A stretch of DNA of 64,000 nucleotides from Mesorhizobium erdmanii USDA 3471 (GCF_000472705.1 NZ_AXAE01000019.1:106423-170422), one strand, 5' to 3'. Counted from the first letter of the stretch, positions 1 to 9,691 are shown. Program-made: numbers and translations. The notes: generated from the letters alone by a model not told the origin.

Positions 1-615
1 GACGTGGCCAGCGCCATCGGGCTCGATCATCCCGGCGGCGCGCTGGTTTCGAAGGTCAATGACAGTTCGCCCGCCGCCAGTGCCGGCATCGAGGCAGGCG
101 ATGTCATCACCGGCTTCGCCGGACAGGACGTGAAAGACCCCAAGGATCTGTCGCGCGCGGTTGCCGATGTCGCGCCGGGCGCCAAGGAGCGGCTGGATGT
201 CTGGCGCAAGGGCAAGGCCATGCAGATTTCCGTCGATGTCGGGCAAAACAGCGACGATGTGAAAACCGCATCGACCGACAATTCCGGCCTGCCTGGCGCC
301 GAACAAGGCTCGCGGGCACCCGCGATCGGCCTCGGCCTGATGGACATCACGCCCGACATTCGCCAGCAGATGAACCTCGCCGACAACGAGCATGGCGCGG
401 TGGTCGCGCGCGTCAGTCCCGACAAGGCGGCGGCCGCCGCCGGCATCCAGCCGGGCGATATCATCGTCGCCGTCAACCAGGCCCCCGTGAAGAGCGCCAA
501 GCAGGTCACGCAGGCGATCGCGCAGGCCAGCAAGTCGGGCCGCAAGTCGGTGCTGCTGCTGGTGGAACGCGACGGCGGCCAGATCTATGTCGCCGTGCCG
601 TTCGCCAATGGCTGA
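1..615 (+). CDS. degP: Do/DegP-type periplasmic serine protease, C-terminal part (cut by window start)
   Basis: Only the last 204 residues are present; the reading frame is open from base 1, so the start and the trypsin-like catalytic domain lie outside the window. Two PDZ domains are visible. The first (about residues 1-80) has GGALVSKVNDSSPAASAGI followed by AGDVITGF. The second (about 105-200) has GAVVARVSPDKAAAAAGI followed by PGDIIVAVN. A low-complexity linker of about 20 residues separates them. Tandem PDZ domains after a protease domain are the DegP/DegQ/MucD arrangement, where they bind exposed C-termini of misfolded envelope proteins. A single-PDZ-pair protein without protease activity cannot be excluded because the catalytic part is missing. 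The next gene, coaA, is convergent. Confidence 0.85.
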   Translation, partial: DVASAIGLDHPGGALVSKVNDSSPAASAGIEAGDVITGFAGQDVKDPKDLSRAVADVAPGAKERLDVWRKGKAMQISVDVGQNSDDVKTASTDNSGLPGAEQGSRAPAIGLGLMDITPDIRQQMNLADNEHGAVVARVSPDKAAAAAGIQPGDIIVAVNQAPVKSAKQVTQAIAQASKSGRKSVLLLVERDGGQIYVAVPFANG

Positions 616-638
616 GCCGCGACGCTGACTTGAATACC

Positions 639-675
639 GGCGTGGCGGGCCTGTCGACGACGAGCCCGCCGCGCC
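639..675. terminator. stem-loop between convergent degP-like gene and coaA
   Basis: GGCGTGGCGGGC (639-650) pairs with GCCCGCCGCGCC (664-675), a 12-bp stem with one T-G wobble and a 13-nt loop. It lies between two convergent stop codons. There is no clear U-tract on either strand, so Rho-independent termination is only a possibility. Confidence 0.4.
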
Positions 676-716
676 GTCCATGAAACGGTGAACTGCCCTG
701 GCGCACCAACAAACAG

Positions 717-1676
717 CTATAGCTTGCGCAGCGCCACTTCCTCGATCAGATGATCGGCGCCCTTGCGCAAGATGAGGTCGGCACGGGCGCGCGTCGGCAG
801 GATGTTTTCGCGCAGGTTCTTCAGATTGATGTTGGTCCACAAGCCTTCGGCGATGGCGCGCGCCGATTCCTCCGAGAGCTGCGAATAGCGGTGGAAGAAG
901 GAATCCGGATTGCGAAATGCGGTCTCGCGCAGACGCATGAAACGGGAAATGTACCACTGGTGGATCAGTTTCTCGTCGGCATCGATATAGATGGCGAAAT
1001 CGAAAAAGTCGGACAGGAAGGGCACGATCTTGCCGTCTTGCGGCAGTTTTCCCGGCTGCAGCACATTGATGCCTTCGAAGATAAGGATATCGGGCCGGTC
1101 GATGGTGACGAATTCACCCGGAATGACGTCATAGGTGAGGTGCGAATAGACCGGGGCCCGGACATCGCGCTGCGCCGACTTGATGCCTGACAGGAAGCGC
1201 AGCAGCGCGCCGACATCGTAGCTGTCGGGAAAGCCCTTGCGTTCCATCAGGTTTTCGCGGCGCAACACCTCGTTGGGCAGCAGGAAGCCATCGGTGGTGA
1301 TGAGATCGACTTTGGGGCTCGACGGCCAGCGCGCCAGAAGCTCCTTCAGCACGCGCGCCGTGGTCGACTTGCCGACCGCGACGGAACCGGCAATGCCGAT
1401 GATGAACGGCGTCTTGACGATGTCGACGGCATTGAAGAAGGCCTGGCGCTGCCGGAACAGCAGCTGGCTGGCTTCGACATGGGCGGACAGAAGTCGCGAC
1501 AGCGACAGATAGATCCGCTCGACTTCGGCAAGATCGACCGGATCGTTGAGCGAGCGCAGACGGCGGAATTCGTCGTCGCTCAGCGTCAGCGGCGTGTCGG
1601 CGCGGAATTGCGACCATTGCTCGGCTGAGAAGAAACGAAAGGGGGAATATTTCTCGGCCGGCGCGAGCTGATCCAT
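717..1676 (-). CDS. coaA: pantothenate kinase, type I (CoaA)
   Basis: This 319-residue protein phosphorylates pantothenate in the first step of coenzyme A synthesis. The length matches the bacterial type I family (E. coli about 316). The Walker A motif GSVAVGKS is at residues 97-104, followed by the family segment [13 protein letters not shown]. An [14 protein letters not shown] segment lies near the C-terminus. It is the last gene of the minus-strand histidine operon, 24 bp after hisE, and co-transcription is likely. The linkage of coaA to hisE is common in Rhizobiales; I see no functional connection between the two products. Confidence 0.96.
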   Translation of the reverse strand: MDQLAPAEKYSPFRFFSAEQWSQFRADTPLTLSDDEFRRLRSLNDPVDLAEVERIYLSLSRLLSAHVEASQLLFRQRQAFFNAVDIVKTPFIIGIAGSVAVGKSTTARVLKELLARWPSSPKVDLITTDGFLLPNEVLRRENLMERKGFPDSYDVGALLRFLSGIKSAQRDVRAPVYSHLTYDVIPGEFVTIDRPDILIFEGINVLQPGKLPQDGKIVPFLSDFFDFAIYIDADEKLIHQWYISRFMRLRETAFRNPDSFFHRYSQLSEESARAIAEGLWTNINLKNLRENILPTRARADLILRKGADHLIEEVALRKL

Positions 1677-1700
1677 CGAGATACCTGCCCTCCCTAGCGC

Positions 1701-2024
1701 TCAGCCCTTGGGCCGTGACGCCTTCTCGGCGATGCCCGAACGCCCGGTGCGGCTTTCGAGCTCCTTGAGCACGTCGCTCAACGGCACGCCCGAGAGGCCG
1801 AGAACGACGAGCCAATGATATATAAGATCGGCACTTTCGGAAACGAGGTGCTCTCTGTCGCCCTTGACGGCGGCAATCACGGTCTCGACCGCCTCCTCGC
1901 CAAGCTTCTGCGCCGCCTTGTCGATGCCGCGTGCGAACAGCTTGGCCGTCCACGAGTCGGGATCGCCGGAACGGGCGCGTTCCCCGACGATTTTTTCCAG
2001 ATCGGACAGCGAAAACTCGGTCAT
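1701..2024 (-). CDS. hisE: phosphoribosyl-ATP pyrophosphatase (HisE)
   Basis: A 107-residue protein that converts phosphoribosyl-ATP to phosphoribosyl-AMP, step 2 of histidine synthesis. The MazG-like metal-binding helices are visible: [13 protein letters not shown] (about residues 37-49) and [13 protein letters not shown] (about 63-75), giving the EExxE and ExxD ligands. It is a stand-alone HisE rather than a HisIE fusion, so hisI must lie elsewhere. It sits 31 bp downstream of hisF and upstream of coaA on the same strand. Confidence 0.96.
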   Translation of the reverse strand: MTEFSLSDLEKIVGERARSGDPDSWTAKLFARGIDKAAQKLGEEAVETVIAAVKGDREHLVSESADLIYHWLVVLGLSGVPLSDVLKELESRTGRSGIAEKASRPKG

Positions 2025-2055
2025 GGCGCCTGGGTCCTTTTCTAGCCGGAAGCCT

Positions 2056-2850
2056 CTAGGACCGATCGGCCGAGGAGTCCAGCCGCATGGGCAGGCCTGC
2101 CGCAGCCATGTGCGCCTTGGCTTGCGCTATCGTGTAGGTGCCGAAATGGAAGATCGAGGCCGCCAGCACCGCGCCGGCATGGCCGTCGCGAATGCCTTCG
2201 ACCAGATGATCCAGCGTGCCGACGCCGCCCGAAGCGATGACCGGCGCGCGCACCGCATCGGCAATCGCACGCGTCAGCGCGATGTCGTAGCCCGCCCTGG
2301 TGCCGTCGCGGTCCATCGAGGTCAGCAGGATCTCGCCGGCGCCGCGATCGACCATCTTTCGCGCGAATTCGACCGCGTCGATGCCGGTCTTCTCGCGCCC
2401 GCCATGGGTGAAGATCTCCCAGCGATCGGCCTCACCGGGCCTGGACACTTTCTTGGCGTCGATGGCGACGACGATGCATTGGTTGCCGAACTTGTCGGCG
2501 GCTTCGGCGACGAAATCCGGATTCTTCACCGCCGCGGTGTTGATCGACACCTTGTCGGCGCCGGCCAGAAGCAGCTTCCTGATATCGGCGACCTGGCGCA
2601 CGCCGCCGCCGACGGTCAGCGGCATGAAGCATTGTTCGGCGGTGCGGGCAATGACATCGAAGATGGTTTCGCGGTTGTCCGATGAAGCCGTGATGTCGAG
2701 AAAGCAGAGCTCGTCTGCGCCGGCGGCGTCATAGGCCTTGGCCGCCTCGACCGGATCACCGGCGTCGATGAGATCGACGAAATTGACGCCCTTGACGACG
2801 CGGCCGTCCTTGACGTCGAGACAAGGGATGACGCGGGCTTTCAGCATCAA
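2056..2850 (-). CDS. hisF: imidazole glycerol phosphate synthase cyclase subunit (HisF)
   Basis: A 264-residue (beta-alpha)8 barrel that uses ammonia from HisH to form imidazole glycerol phosphate and AICAR from PRFAR. The N-terminal catalytic Asp is in [16 protein letters not shown] (D12), and the second is in VVAIDAKK. Phosphate-binding segments LTVGGGVR and [13 protein letters not shown] are present. The start codon overlaps the stop of the arginase-like gene by 4 bp, indicating translational coupling. A second in-frame ATG one codon downstream would also serve. Confidence 0.97.
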   Translation of the reverse strand: MMLKARVIPCLDVKDGRVVKGVNFVDLIDAGDPVEAAKAYDAAGADELCFLDITASSDNRETIFDVIARTAEQCFMPLTVGGGVRQVADIRKLLLAGADKVSINTAAVKNPDFVAEAADKFGNQCIVVAIDAKKVSRPGEADRWEIFTHGGREKTGIDAVEFARKMVDRGAGEILLTSMDRDGTRAGYDIALTRAIADAVRAPVIASGGVGTLDHLVEGIRDGHAGAVLAASIFHFGTYTIAQAKAHMAAAGLPMRLDSSADRS

Positions 2851-3683
2851 GCGCCCTCTATCGTGGCAATGAGATCGTTGAGCAGTCGGCCGACCAGTGG
2901 CGGCACATCGGCCTGAGCGTCGAAAGCTGGATCGTAAGCGGAAACCGTGATGCCGACGACCGGCATGGCAAGCGCCATGGCGCAGGCCGCGTCGCGCAAC
3001 TGTTCCGGATCCGGGCCGCCTGGGGTGGTATAGCGATTAGCCTGCAAGGTCTTGGGATCGTGGACGTCGAGATCGAGATGCATGTGCACGCTTTTGGCGC
3101 CCGCGGCCTTCAGCTTTTGCGTCGCTTGCGCCACGCCAGGACATTCGGTGCGGATCACCGGCAAGGTCTCGAGAAGTTTCTTCTCCGAAGGATCGAGATC
3201 GCGGGCGTTGACGAGCACGCAGCGCGAAGGATCGATCGGCTTGAAACCGGGAATGGCCGCCGCCATCGGGCGCCAGCACAGGCCAAGCACGGTCGCCAGC
3301 GCCATGCCGTCGAGAAAGCCGTGTATGGAGGTCTCGGGCGTGTTGAGATCGCCATGCTGGTCGGCCCAGATGATCGCATCGGCGCCCTCGCCGGCGACCG
3401 CGCCAGCCGATGTCAGGCAGTTGCCGGCTAGCACGATGGGGAACCGCCCCCTGTCGATGGCGATGCGGACCTCGCCCGAGACGGCGTTGCAGACGGCAAA
3501 GCCGGTGGCGATCTCCCGCTCCTGACCGTCGCCGACCCTGCCGATATCCTCGACCTCGACATCGTGACCGGCCATGGTCAGGGCGTCGACGAGACCGCCT
3601 GATATCAGCGCATCCGGCCCCTGGCCCATGCCGCCGTGATAGTGGCCGCTGTCATAGGAGGCGAGGATAATGGTGATTTTCAC
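2847..3683 (-). CDS. arginase/agmatinase-family protein in the his operon, altered metal site
   Basis: A 278-residue protein of the ureohydrolase fold. The second metal motif is intact as WADQHGDLN (D108, H110, D112) and the third as HLDLDVHDP (D204, D206, D209). The first motif, normally GGDHS with a metal-binding His, is replaced by AGNCL (residues 86-90), placing Cys89 at the His position. It overlaps hisA upstream and hisF downstream by 4 bp each, so it is translated as part of the histidine operon. The family hydrolyses guanidino or formimino groups; whether this member is a one-metal enzyme, a hydrolase of a histidine-pathway side product, or a non-catalytic protein cannot be told. The substrate is unknown. 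Confidence 0.8.
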   Translation of the reverse strand: MKITIILASYDSGHYHGGMGQGPDALISGGLVDALTMAGHDVEVEDIGRVGDGQEREIATGFAVCNAVSGEVRIAIDRGRFPIVLAGNCLTSAGAVAGEGADAIIWADQHGDLNTPETSIHGFLDGMALATVLGLCWRPMAAAIPGFKPIDPSRCVLVNARDLDPSEKKLLETLPVIRTECPGVAQATQKLKAAGAKSVHMHLDLDVHDPKTLQANRYTTPGGPDPEQLRDAACAMALAMPVVGITVSAYDPAFDAQADVPPLVGRLLNDLIATIEGA

Positions 3684-4429
3684 GATTTCGCCTCCGCCAC
3701 CGGCCGGCCGTGCAGGATCGCGAGCGCCTCGGCCGGATCTATGCGGCCGTCATAGAGCGCGCGACCCGAGATGGCGCCTTCGAGCTTTCGCGCGTCGGGC
3801 ATGGTCATGCGCACGATGTCGGCGATCGATGCGAGGCCGCCCGAAGCGATGACCGGGATCGACACGGCGTCGGCGAGGTCGATGGTGGCGTCCCAGTTGA
3901 TGCCGGTCAGCACGCCGTCGCGATCGATGTCGGTGTAGATGATGGCGGCCACACCGGCCCCCTCGAATTTCCGGGCCAGTTCGATGGCGCCGAGGCTCGA
4001 CGCCTCGGCCCAGCCCTCGACCGCCACCTTGCCGCCCTTGGCGTCGATACCGACGGCGACCTTGCCCGGAAAAGCCTTGCAGGCCTGCCTGACCAGATCG
4101 GGATCGCGCACCGCCACCGTGCCGAGGATGACGCGCGCCAGGCCTCGGTCGAGCCAGTCCTCGATCTGCGCAATCGTGCGGATGCCGCCGCCGAGCTGCA
4201 CCGGGTTCTTCGTCGCCTTGAGGACGGCGCCGACCGCCGCGCTGTTGACGCTCTGGCCCTTGAAGGCGCCGTTGAGGTCGACGACATGCAGCCATTCGAA
4301 GCCCTGATCCTCGAAGGCTTTTGCCTGTGCGGCGGGATCATCGTTGTAGATGGTCGCGGTCGCCATGTCGCCGTGCTTCAGGCGCACACATTGGCCGTCC
4401 TTGAGGTCGATGGCAGGAAACAGGATCAT
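3680..4429 (-). CDS. hisA: ProFAR isomerase (HisA)
   Basis: A 249-residue (beta-alpha)8 barrel that isomerises ProFAR to PRFAR, the substrate of HisHF. The catalytic Asp is in [17 protein letters not shown] (D8), and the second Asp is in [12 protein letters not shown]. Phosphate loops VQLGGGIRT and [10 protein letters not shown] are visible. It lies 118 bp downstream of hisH and overlaps the arginase-like gene by 4 bp. The hisH-hisA gap contains a GC-rich inverted repeat (around 4503-4525) but no obvious new promoter. Confidence 0.97.
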   Translation of the reverse strand: MILFPAIDLKDGQCVRLKHGDMATATIYNDDPAAQAKAFEDQGFEWLHVVDLNGAFKGQSVNSAAVGAVLKATKNPVQLGGGIRTIAQIEDWLDRGLARVILGTVAVRDPDLVRQACKAFPGKVAVGIDAKGGKVAVEGWAEASSLGAIELARKFEGAGVAAIIYTDIDRDGVLTGINWDATIDLADAVSIPVIASGGLASIADIVRMTMPDARKLEGAISGRALYDGRIDPAEALAILHGRPVAEAKS

Positions 4430-4547
4430 GCTGCGCTGCGCTCCTTGAAAGCCTGGGCGCTTGAATTGGCTCGTGGATGGATCCCATCTGGCAAAGGCTC
4501 GCGCCGCCCCTTGAGGGGCAGCGCCAACATCCGGCGCGGATTGCTCA

Positions 4548-5198
4548 TCACGGCCTCCACTTCAGGAAATTGGTGATCAGCGCCAGGCCCAGCGCCTGGC
4601 TCTTCTCTGGATGGAACTGCGTGCCGACGAGATTGTCGCGCCCGACAGTCGCCGTCACCGGACCGCCATAGTCGGCTTCGGCCAGAACCTCGTCCGGCTT
4701 CCTCGCGTCGAGATGGTAGGAATGGACGAAATAGGCGTGAAGGCCGTCCGGTCCGGTCGGGATGCCGGCGAACAGCGGATGTTTGCGCCGGAGCTCGATC
4801 GTATTCCAGCCGATCTGCGGGATTTTCAGTGCGGCATCGGTGGGCGTGATCTCCTTGACGTCGCCCGCTATCCAGCCAAAACCGTTGGTGACGGTCTTTT
4901 CCAGGCCGCGCTCGGACATCAGTTGCATGCCGACGCAGATGCCGAGGAAAGGCCGGCCCTTGGCAATGGCGACCTCCTCGACCGCCTCCCACATGCCGTC
5001 GACGGCGCGCAAGCCGGCCGCGCAATCGGCATAGGCGCCGACACCGGGCAGGACGATGCGGTCGGCGGTGCGCACCCGGTCGGCATCGGCCGTCAGGTCG
5101 ATCTCAGCCGCTATGCCGGCTTCGCGCGCGGCACGCTCGAAGGCCTTGGTGGCCGAGCGCAGATTGCCCGAACCGTAGTCGATGATTGCTACCCGCAT
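4548..5198 (-). CDS. hisH: imidazole glycerol phosphate synthase glutaminase subunit (HisH)
   Basis: A 216-residue class I glutamine amidotransferase that supplies ammonia to HisF. The catalytic nucleophile is C88 in [10 protein letters not shown], and the His/Glu partners are H196 and E198 in TQFHPEKSQ. The N-terminus [13 protein letters not shown] is typical of the family. It begins 1 bp after the DUF2628 gene. Upstream neighbours on the same strand are DUF2628 and hisB. Confidence 0.97.
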   Translation of the reverse strand: MRVAIIDYGSGNLRSATKAFERAAREAGIAAEIDLTADADRVRTADRIVLPGVGAYADCAAGLRAVDGMWEAVEEVAIAKGRPFLGICVGMQLMSERGLEKTVTNGFGWIAGDVKEITPTDAALKIPQIGWNTIELRRKHPLFAGIPTGPDGLHAYFVHSYHLDARKPDEVLAEADYGGPVTATVGRDNLVGTQFHPEKSQALGLALITNFLKWRP

Positions 5199-5199
5199 G

Positions 5200-5676
5200 T
5201 CAGGGGCGTCCTGGAACGTGGGTCAGCCCCAGCGCCATGCCGGGCTGCGCCGGGCGGGCCAGGGCGGCATCCGGAACCATGCGCGGCGCTGGCGTGGGTT
5301 CCTCCGCATGCGCCTCGACCTCCAGCGCATAGCGCGTGTCGGCATCGTCGAGCCAGCCGGCCTGAACCACGCCCCATTCATGCCAGCCGCGCCGGCGCAG
5401 TGCGGCGATGCGCAACCCTTGCCCCTCCAGGCCAACATAGAGCGAGACCAGCAGCGACAGCAGCGAACCGGCCAGTCCAAGGCCAAGATTTTCGGCAGCC
5501 ATCGAAAGCGCGCCCATGACGACGAAGGCAAGTGCTGCTTCGATCCACAGCCGGTTCCAGGCGAACCATAGCGGCGGCACCAGAAACCCCAGCCAGGTGA
5601 AGCCGTCGCGGATAAAGGCCGACCTGTCGGCCTTTTCGCCGCGGCCGGGCGGTTCCATCACGACATAGGCGGCCAT
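5200..5676 (-). CDS. DUF2628-like membrane protein of the his operon
   Basis: A 158-residue protein with a short soluble N-terminus, then [20 protein letters not shown] and two further hydrophobic stretches (about residues 27-45, 47-62, 67-85), suggesting three membrane helices. A charged, proline- and alanine-rich tail follows. The aromatic FxWxGFxxPPxWxxxxRLW pattern is that of DUF2628. Function is unknown. It sits 4 bp after hisB and 1 bp before hisH, so it is part of the histidine operon; the same placement is, to my recall, common in Rhizobiales. Confidence 0.7.
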   Translation of the reverse strand: MAAYVVMEPPGRGEKADRSAFIRDGFTWLGFLVPPLWFAWNRLWIEAALAFVVMGALSMAAENLGLGLAGSLLSLLVSLYVGLEGQGLRIAALRRRGWHEWGVVQAGWLDDADTRYALEVEAHAEEPTPAPRMVPDAALARPAQPGMALGLTHVPGRP

Positions 5677-5680
5677 GACG

Positions 5681-6280
5681 CTATCCCTTCAAAGAACCTT
5701 TGGTGGAGGGAACCGCGTCCGGCTGGCGCGGGTCGTGCTCGAGCGCGGCGCGCAGCGCGCGCGCCACCGCCTTGAAGCAGGTCTCGGCAATATGGTGATT
5801 GTTGGCGCCATAATGGTTGGTAACGTGCAGCGTGATGCCGGCATTCTGCGCCAGCGCCTGGAAGAATTCACGCACCAGCTCAGTGTCGAAGGTGCCTATC
5901 TTGGGCGACGAGAAGGCAACGTTCCAGACCAGGAAAGGCCGGCCGGACACGTCGATCGCGGCGCGCGTCAGCGTCTCGTCCATGGCGAGATCGATCGAGG
6001 CATAGCGCATGATGCCGCGCCGTTCGCCGAGCGCCTTGGTCAGTGCCTGGCCAAGCGCGATGCCGGTGTCCTCGACCGTGTGGTGGTCGTCAATGTGAAG
6101 GTCGCCCTTGGCCCTGACCGTCATGTCGATCAGCGAATGACGGGAAAGCTGGTCGAGCATGTGGTCGAAGAAGCCGACGCCCGTAGCGATATCGGATTTG
6201 CCTGAACCGTCGACATGGACCGACACGGAAATGTCGGTTTCCCTGGTCTTGCGGCTCGCTTCGGCTGAACGGGGCGCCAT
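5681..6280 (-). CDS. hisB: imidazoleglycerol-phosphate dehydratase (HisB)
   Basis: A 199-residue monofunctional HisB that dehydrates imidazole glycerol phosphate to imidazole acetol phosphate. Metal-binding and family motifs are present: [30 protein letters not shown] and [18 protein letters not shown]. The frame is open further upstream to 6445, but the start at 6280 ([17 protein letters not shown]) gives the usual family length and removes residues with no family resemblance. It is the first gene of the minus-strand his operon and divergent from hslV. Confidence 0.95.
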   Translation of the reverse strand: MAPRSAEASRKTRETDISVSVHVDGSGKSDIATGVGFFDHMLDQLSRHSLIDMTVRAKGDLHIDDHHTVEDTGIALGQALTKALGERRGIMRYASIDLAMDETLTRAAIDVSGRPFLVWNVAFSSPKIGTFDTELVREFFQALAQNAGITLHVTNHYGANNHHIAETCFKAVARALRAALEHDPRQPDAVPSTKGSLKG

Positions 6281-6422
6281 CACTCTATCCTTGTCCCTGG
6301 GCCACATGATGACCGGTGCACGGGCTTCAGGCGCTCGCGGGCCTGAAAACGAATGCCTTCTACCAGCATGATCCGGCGATTGCCAGTTGCCTCTGACAGA
6401 GGTATCGACCTTGCCGGAGAGG

Positions 6423-6435
6423 CGATTTGCAATCG
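6423..6435. promoter_or_regulatory. short inverted repeat in the hisB-hslV divergent region
   Basis: CGATT-TGC-AATCG is a perfect 5-bp inverted repeat in the 239-bp region between divergent hisB and hslV. It is a candidate operator only. No sigma-32 type or other promoter could be assigned with confidence. Confidence 0.25.
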
Positions 6436-6519
6436 TTCCTCCCATGCATACATATGGCCGATCAAAGTTACTCGTACCGCGCCAATCGCCTCTTGGGATC
6501 GCGCGAATCGGAGCCAGGA

Positions 6520-7071
6520 ATGTCTGATAATCTGAACATGCACGCCACGACCATCGTGACGGTGCGCAAAGGCAACAAGGTGGTGATCGCCGGCGACGGC
6601 CAGGTCAGCCTTGGCCAGACCATCATGAAGGGCAATGCCCGCAAGGTCCGCCGTATCGGCAAGGGCGGAAATGTGATCGCCGGTTTCGCCGGCGCCACCG
6701 CCGACGCCTTCACTCTGCTGGAACGGCTGGAAGCCAAGCTCGAACAATATCCCGACCAGCTGACGCGCGCCTGCGTCGAACTCGCCAAGGACTGGCGCAC
6801 CGACCGCTATCTGCGCCGCCTGGAAGCGATGATGCTGGTGGCCGACAAGTCGGTATCGCTGGCGCTGACCGGCAATGGCGACGTGCTCGAGCCCGAACAT
6901 GGCGTCATGGCCATCGGTTCGGGCGGCAATTACGCGCTGGCCGCCGCCCGCGCGCTGATGGACACCGACAAGGATGCCGAGGAGATCGCCCGCAAGGCGA
7001 TGCAGATCGCGTCCGACATCTGCGTCTACACCAACAACAATTTCGTCGTCGAAACGCTCGATGCCGCCTGA
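6520..7071 (+). CDS. hslV: ATP-dependent protease peptidase subunit HslV (ClpQ)
   Basis: The 183-residue peptidase forms a double hexamer and works with HslU in cytoplasmic protein quality control. The N-terminal nucleophile threonine is T10 in [10 protein letters not shown], with [14 protein letters not shown] following. Unlike E. coli HslV, where only Met precedes the Thr, a nine-residue propeptide is encoded if translation starts at 6520. A second in-frame ATG at 6538 would leave only three residues. The 6520 start has GGA just upstream (gagccaggaATG). The stop overlaps the next gene by 11 bp, and hslU lies two genes downstream. Confidence 0.96.
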   Translation: MSDNLNMHATTIVTVRKGNKVVIAGDGQVSLGQTIMKGNARKVRRIGKGGNVIAGFAGATADAFTLLERLEAKLEQYPDQLTRACVELAKDWRTDRYLRRLEAMMLVADKSVSLALTGNGDVLEPEHGVMAIGSGGNYALAAARALMDTDKDAEEIARKAMQIASDICVYTNNNFVVETLDAA

Positions 7072-7582
7072 ACATTCTCAGCCATACGATTTTCGGCCGG
7101 TCACGCAAAAGGATCTGCCGATGATCGCCGGCTGGCTTGGAGAGCCTGAAGTGGCGCAGTGGTGGGGCGATGCGGAGAAGGAGATCGCGGAGATCCGCGA
7201 GCACATCGATTCCGTTTCGGTGGAGCCGCTGATCGTCGAACTCTACGGCAAGCCGATCGCCTACCTGCAAAGCTACGACCCGCATCTGGAAGACGACCAT
7301 CCCTATGCCGACCAGCCGTTCGGCACGCTCGGCATCGACCTGTCGATCGGCCTGCCGGACCTGATCGGCATCGGCCACGGCTCGGCCATCCTCAGGCAGT
7401 TTGTCGAAGAGCTGTTCGAGGAGGGTGTGCCCCGCGTCATCATCGACCCCGATCCTGCCAATCTGAGGGCCATCCGCGCCTATGAAAAGGCAGGATTCAG
7501 GACCATGGACCGCAGGCATTCGGTCTATGGCGACGTCGTGCTGATGGCCATCGATAGCGGCGACGAGGAAGAGGGGCAGTAG
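7061..7582 (+). CDS. GNAT-family N-acetyltransferase, aminoglycoside 6'-acetyltransferase-like
   Basis: A 173-residue protein with the start of an AAC(6')-type GNAT domain ([24 protein letters not shown]) and acetyl-CoA binding segments ([31 protein letters not shown]). Proteins of this subfamily acetylate aminoglycosides or siderophore-type amines, and the natural substrate here is not evident. It overlaps the 3' end of hslV by 11 bp, so expression is coupled to the protease operon. The start at 7061 is chosen because it is the only ATG that keeps the full N-terminal strand. Confidence 0.85.
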   Translation: MPPEHSQPYDFRPVTQKDLPMIAGWLGEPEVAQWWGDAEKEIAEIREHIDSVSVEPLIVELYGKPIAYLQSYDPHLEDDHPYADQPFGTLGIDLSIGLPDLIGIGHGSAILRQFVEELFEEGVPRVIIDPDPANLRAIRAYEKAGFRTMDRRHSVYGDVVLMAIDSGDEEEGQ

Positions 7583-7585
7583 GGC

Positions 7586-8185
7586 ATGAACATTTCCGAC
7601 GAGGACAAGAGCCTTTCGGCCTATGAAAACAGCTGGCGGATAGGGTTGCTGATCGTGGCCGGCCTGGTGATCGTCCAGGCCTTCACGCTATACCTCATGG
7701 GCCATCCGCCGATCTGCACCTGCGGCTACGTCAAGCTTTGGCACGGCGTGGTCAACAGCTCCGAGAATTCCCAGCATATTTCGGACTGGTACACGTTCTC
7801 GCACATCATCCACGGCTTTCTGTTCTACGCGCTGGCACGGTTCCTGTTCCCCCGTTCGCCGATCGGCCTGCGGCTGGCCTTCGCCGTCCTCATCGAGGGC
7901 GGCTGGGAACTGCTCGAAAACAGCCCGTTCATCATCGACCGCTACCGCGCCGGCACCATTTCGCTCGACTATTACGGTGACAGCATCATCAATTCGGTGT
8001 CCGACACACTGGCCATGGTGCTGGGATTTGTGATGGCGCGAAGGCTACCTATATGGGTGATCGTCAGCCTCGCCATCCTGTTCGAACTGGGTACCGGCTA
8101 TCTCATCCGGGACAATCTGACACTCAACGTGATCATGCTGCTGCATCCGTTCGAGGCCATCAAGCAGTGGCAAAGTGGAATTTAG
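7586..8185 (+). CDS. DUF2585/UPF0314-family membrane protein
   Basis: A 199-residue protein with about five hydrophobic helices (near residues 19-38, 72-90, 96-112, 136-150, 155-190). Family-like segments are [31 protein letters not shown] and [18 protein letters not shown]. The polar conserved His, Trp and Glu residues inside the membrane region suggest an enzyme or metal site, but the function is unknown. It lies 3 bp after the acetyltransferase and 4 bp before hslU. Confidence 0.8.
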   Translation: MNISDEDKSLSAYENSWRIGLLIVAGLVIVQAFTLYLMGHPPICTCGYVKLWHGVVNSSENSQHISDWYTFSHIIHGFLFYALARFLFPRSPIGLRLAFAVLIEGGWELLENSPFIIDRYRAGTISLDYYGDSIINSVSDTLAMVLGFVMARRLPIWVIVSLAILFELGTGYLIRDNLTLNVIMLLHPFEAIKQWQSGI

Positions 8186-8189
8186 TGAT

Positions 8190-9500
8190 ATGAGCACATT
8201 TTCTCCCCGCGAAATCGTTTCGGAACTCGACCGTTTCATCATCGGCCAGAAGGACGCCAAGCGCGCCGTGGCCATCGCCTTGCGCAACCGCTGGCGCCGC
8301 CAGCAGCTGGAAGGCCAGATGCGCGAAGAGGTGATGCCGAAGAACATCCTGATGATCGGGCCGACCGGCGTCGGCAAGACCGAGATATCGCGCCGCCTGG
8401 CGCGCCTGGCCGGTGCGCCCTTCGTCAAGGTCGAAGCCACCAAATTCACCGAAGTCGGCTATGTCGGCCGTGACGTCGAGCAGATCATCCGCGACCTCGT
8501 CGAGATCGCCATCGGCCTGGTGCGCGAGAAGATGCGCGAGGACGTCAAGGCGCGCGCCCACGTCAACGCCGAGGAACGCGTGCTGGAAGCGCTGGTCGGC
8601 AAGACGGCCAGCCCAGCGACGCGTGACTCCTTCCGCAAGAAGCTGCGCGACGGCGAGCTCGACGACAAGGAAATCGAGATAGAAGTGGCCGACACCGGCA
8701 ATGGCGGCATGCCCGGCTTCGAGATTCCCGGCATGCCGGGCGCCAATATCGGGGTGCTGAACATCAACGACATGCTGTCGAAGGCGATGGGCGGCAAGAA
8801 GACCAAGCAGCGCAAGACGACGGTGAAGGACTCCTACGATCTTCTGGTCAGCGACGAGTCCGACAAGCTGCTCGACCAGGACGAGGTGGTGCGCCGGGCG
8901 CTCGATGCCGCGGAAAATGACGGCATCGTCTTCCTCGACGAGATCGACAAGATCGCGGCAAGATCCGACATTTCCGGCGGGCCTTCGCGCGAGGGCGTGC
9001 AGCGCGACCTGCTGCCGCTGGTCGAAGGCACTACGGTGGCGACCAAATACGGGCCGTTGAAGACGGACCACATCCTGTTCATCGCCTCGGGCGCGTTTCA
9101 CGTGTCGAAGCCTTCCGACCTGTTGCCGGAATTGCAGGGCCGCCTGCCGATACGCGTCGAGCTGCGCGCTCTGGAGAAGGAGGATTTCGTCCGCATCCTG
9201 ACCGAGACCGAAGCCAGCCTGATCAAGCAGTATATCGCTCTGATGAAGACCGAGGGCGTCGAGCTGACGTTCACCGACGATGCGATCGATTCGCTCGCCG
9301 GCGTCGCCGTCGATCTCAACGCCAGCATCGAGAACATCGGCGCCCGGCGGCTGCAGACGGTGATGGAGCGGGTGCTGGACGAGATTTCGTATGACGCGCC
9401 AGACCGCAACGGCACGGCCGTCACCATCGACGCCGCCTATGTCGAGAAGCATGTCGGCGACCTCTCCAGAAACACGGATTTGTCGCGATTTATCCTTTAA
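8190..9500 (+). CDS. hslU: ATP-dependent protease ATPase subunit HslU (ClpY)
   Basis: The 436-residue AAA+ unfoldase partners HslV. Walker A GPTGVGKT is at 57-64, Walker [11 protein letters not shown] about 247-256, and the sensor region is [17 protein letters not shown]. The inserted I-domain lies between about residues 110 and 230. The C-terminal tail ends in LSRFIL, the hydrophobic tail that docks into HslV. The start at 8190 is chosen over an upstream in-frame ATG because the family begins [20 protein letters not shown]. Confidence 0.97.
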   Translation: MSTFSPREIVSELDRFIIGQKDAKRAVAIALRNRWRRQQLEGQMREEVMPKNILMIGPTGVGKTEISRRLARLAGAPFVKVEATKFTEVGYVGRDVEQIIRDLVEIAIGLVREKMREDVKARAHVNAEERVLEALVGKTASPATRDSFRKKLRDGELDDKEIEIEVADTGNGGMPGFEIPGMPGANIGVLNINDMLSKAMGGKKTKQRKTTVKDSYDLLVSDESDKLLDQDEVVRRALDAAENDGIVFLDEIDKIAARSDISGGPSREGVQRDLLPLVEGTTVATKYGPLKTDHILFIASGAFHVSKPSDLLPELQGRLPIRVELRALEKEDFVRILTETEASLIKQYIALMKTEGVELTFTDDAIDSLAGVAVDLNASIENIGARRLQTVMERVLDEISYDAPDRNGTAVTIDAAYVEKHVGDLSRNTDLSRFIL

Positions 9501-9505
9501 ACAAC

Positions 9506-9526
9506 GGCGCCGGCTGTTCCGGCGCC
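9506..9526 (+). terminator. stem-loop after hslU
   Basis: GGCGCCGG (9506-9513), loop CTGTT, CCGGCGCC (9519-9526): a perfect 8-bp stem 5 nt after the hslU stop codon. No U-tract follows, so it may be a pause or Rho-assisted site. Confidence 0.55.
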
Positions 9527-9558
9527 GGTTCAGGCAACGTATAAAGAACCATGTGTGG

Positions 9559-9576
9559 CCAGATGGTACCATCTGG
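9559..9576. promoter_or_regulatory. 18-bp perfect palindrome between hslU and the DUF1402 gene
   Basis: CCAGATGGTACCATCTGG is a perfect 18-bp palindrome with no spacer. Symmetry continues imperfectly (TGG on the left, GCA on the right). It lies about 190 bp upstream of the DUF1402 start. This looks like a dimer-binding operator; the protein is unknown. Confidence 0.4.
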
Positions 9577-9647
9577 GCATCTTTCGTCCTGCCGGGTGAA
9601 GGGGCGCTCTCGACTCAACCGTGAGCACTACCCTAGTTTGCCCGGCA

Positions 9648-9691
9648 CTACAGCGCCGCGCGTCCGTCGGACGCGCAAAAGGACGCTGCAG
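9648..9691. repeat. rhizobial intergenic palindromic repeat (CTACAGCGCC type)
   Basis: The element has outer arms CTACAGCGCC (9648-9657) and GGACGCTGCAG (9681-9691), and a perfect inner hairpin GCGCGTCC-GTC-GGACGCGC (9658-9676). It resembles a palindromic sequence I recall as frequent in Rhizobiaceae intergenic regions. It lies 75 bp upstream of the DUF1402 gene and could affect mRNA ends or regulation. Confidence 0.6.

Noticed and set aside
4426..5025. 199-codon minus-strand frame overlapping hisH in another frame
   Set aside because: The hisH frame holds the glutaminase triad; the other frame is very Arg-rich and matches nothing.
6281..6445. Upstream extension of hisB to 6445
   Set aside because: The extra 55 residues have no family similarity and would exceed the usual HisB length; the ATG at 6280 fits.
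8160..9572. 470-codon open frame antisense to hslU
   Set aside because: hslU has all AAA+ motifs; the antisense translation is low-complexity Asp/Gly/Ala/Arg sequence.
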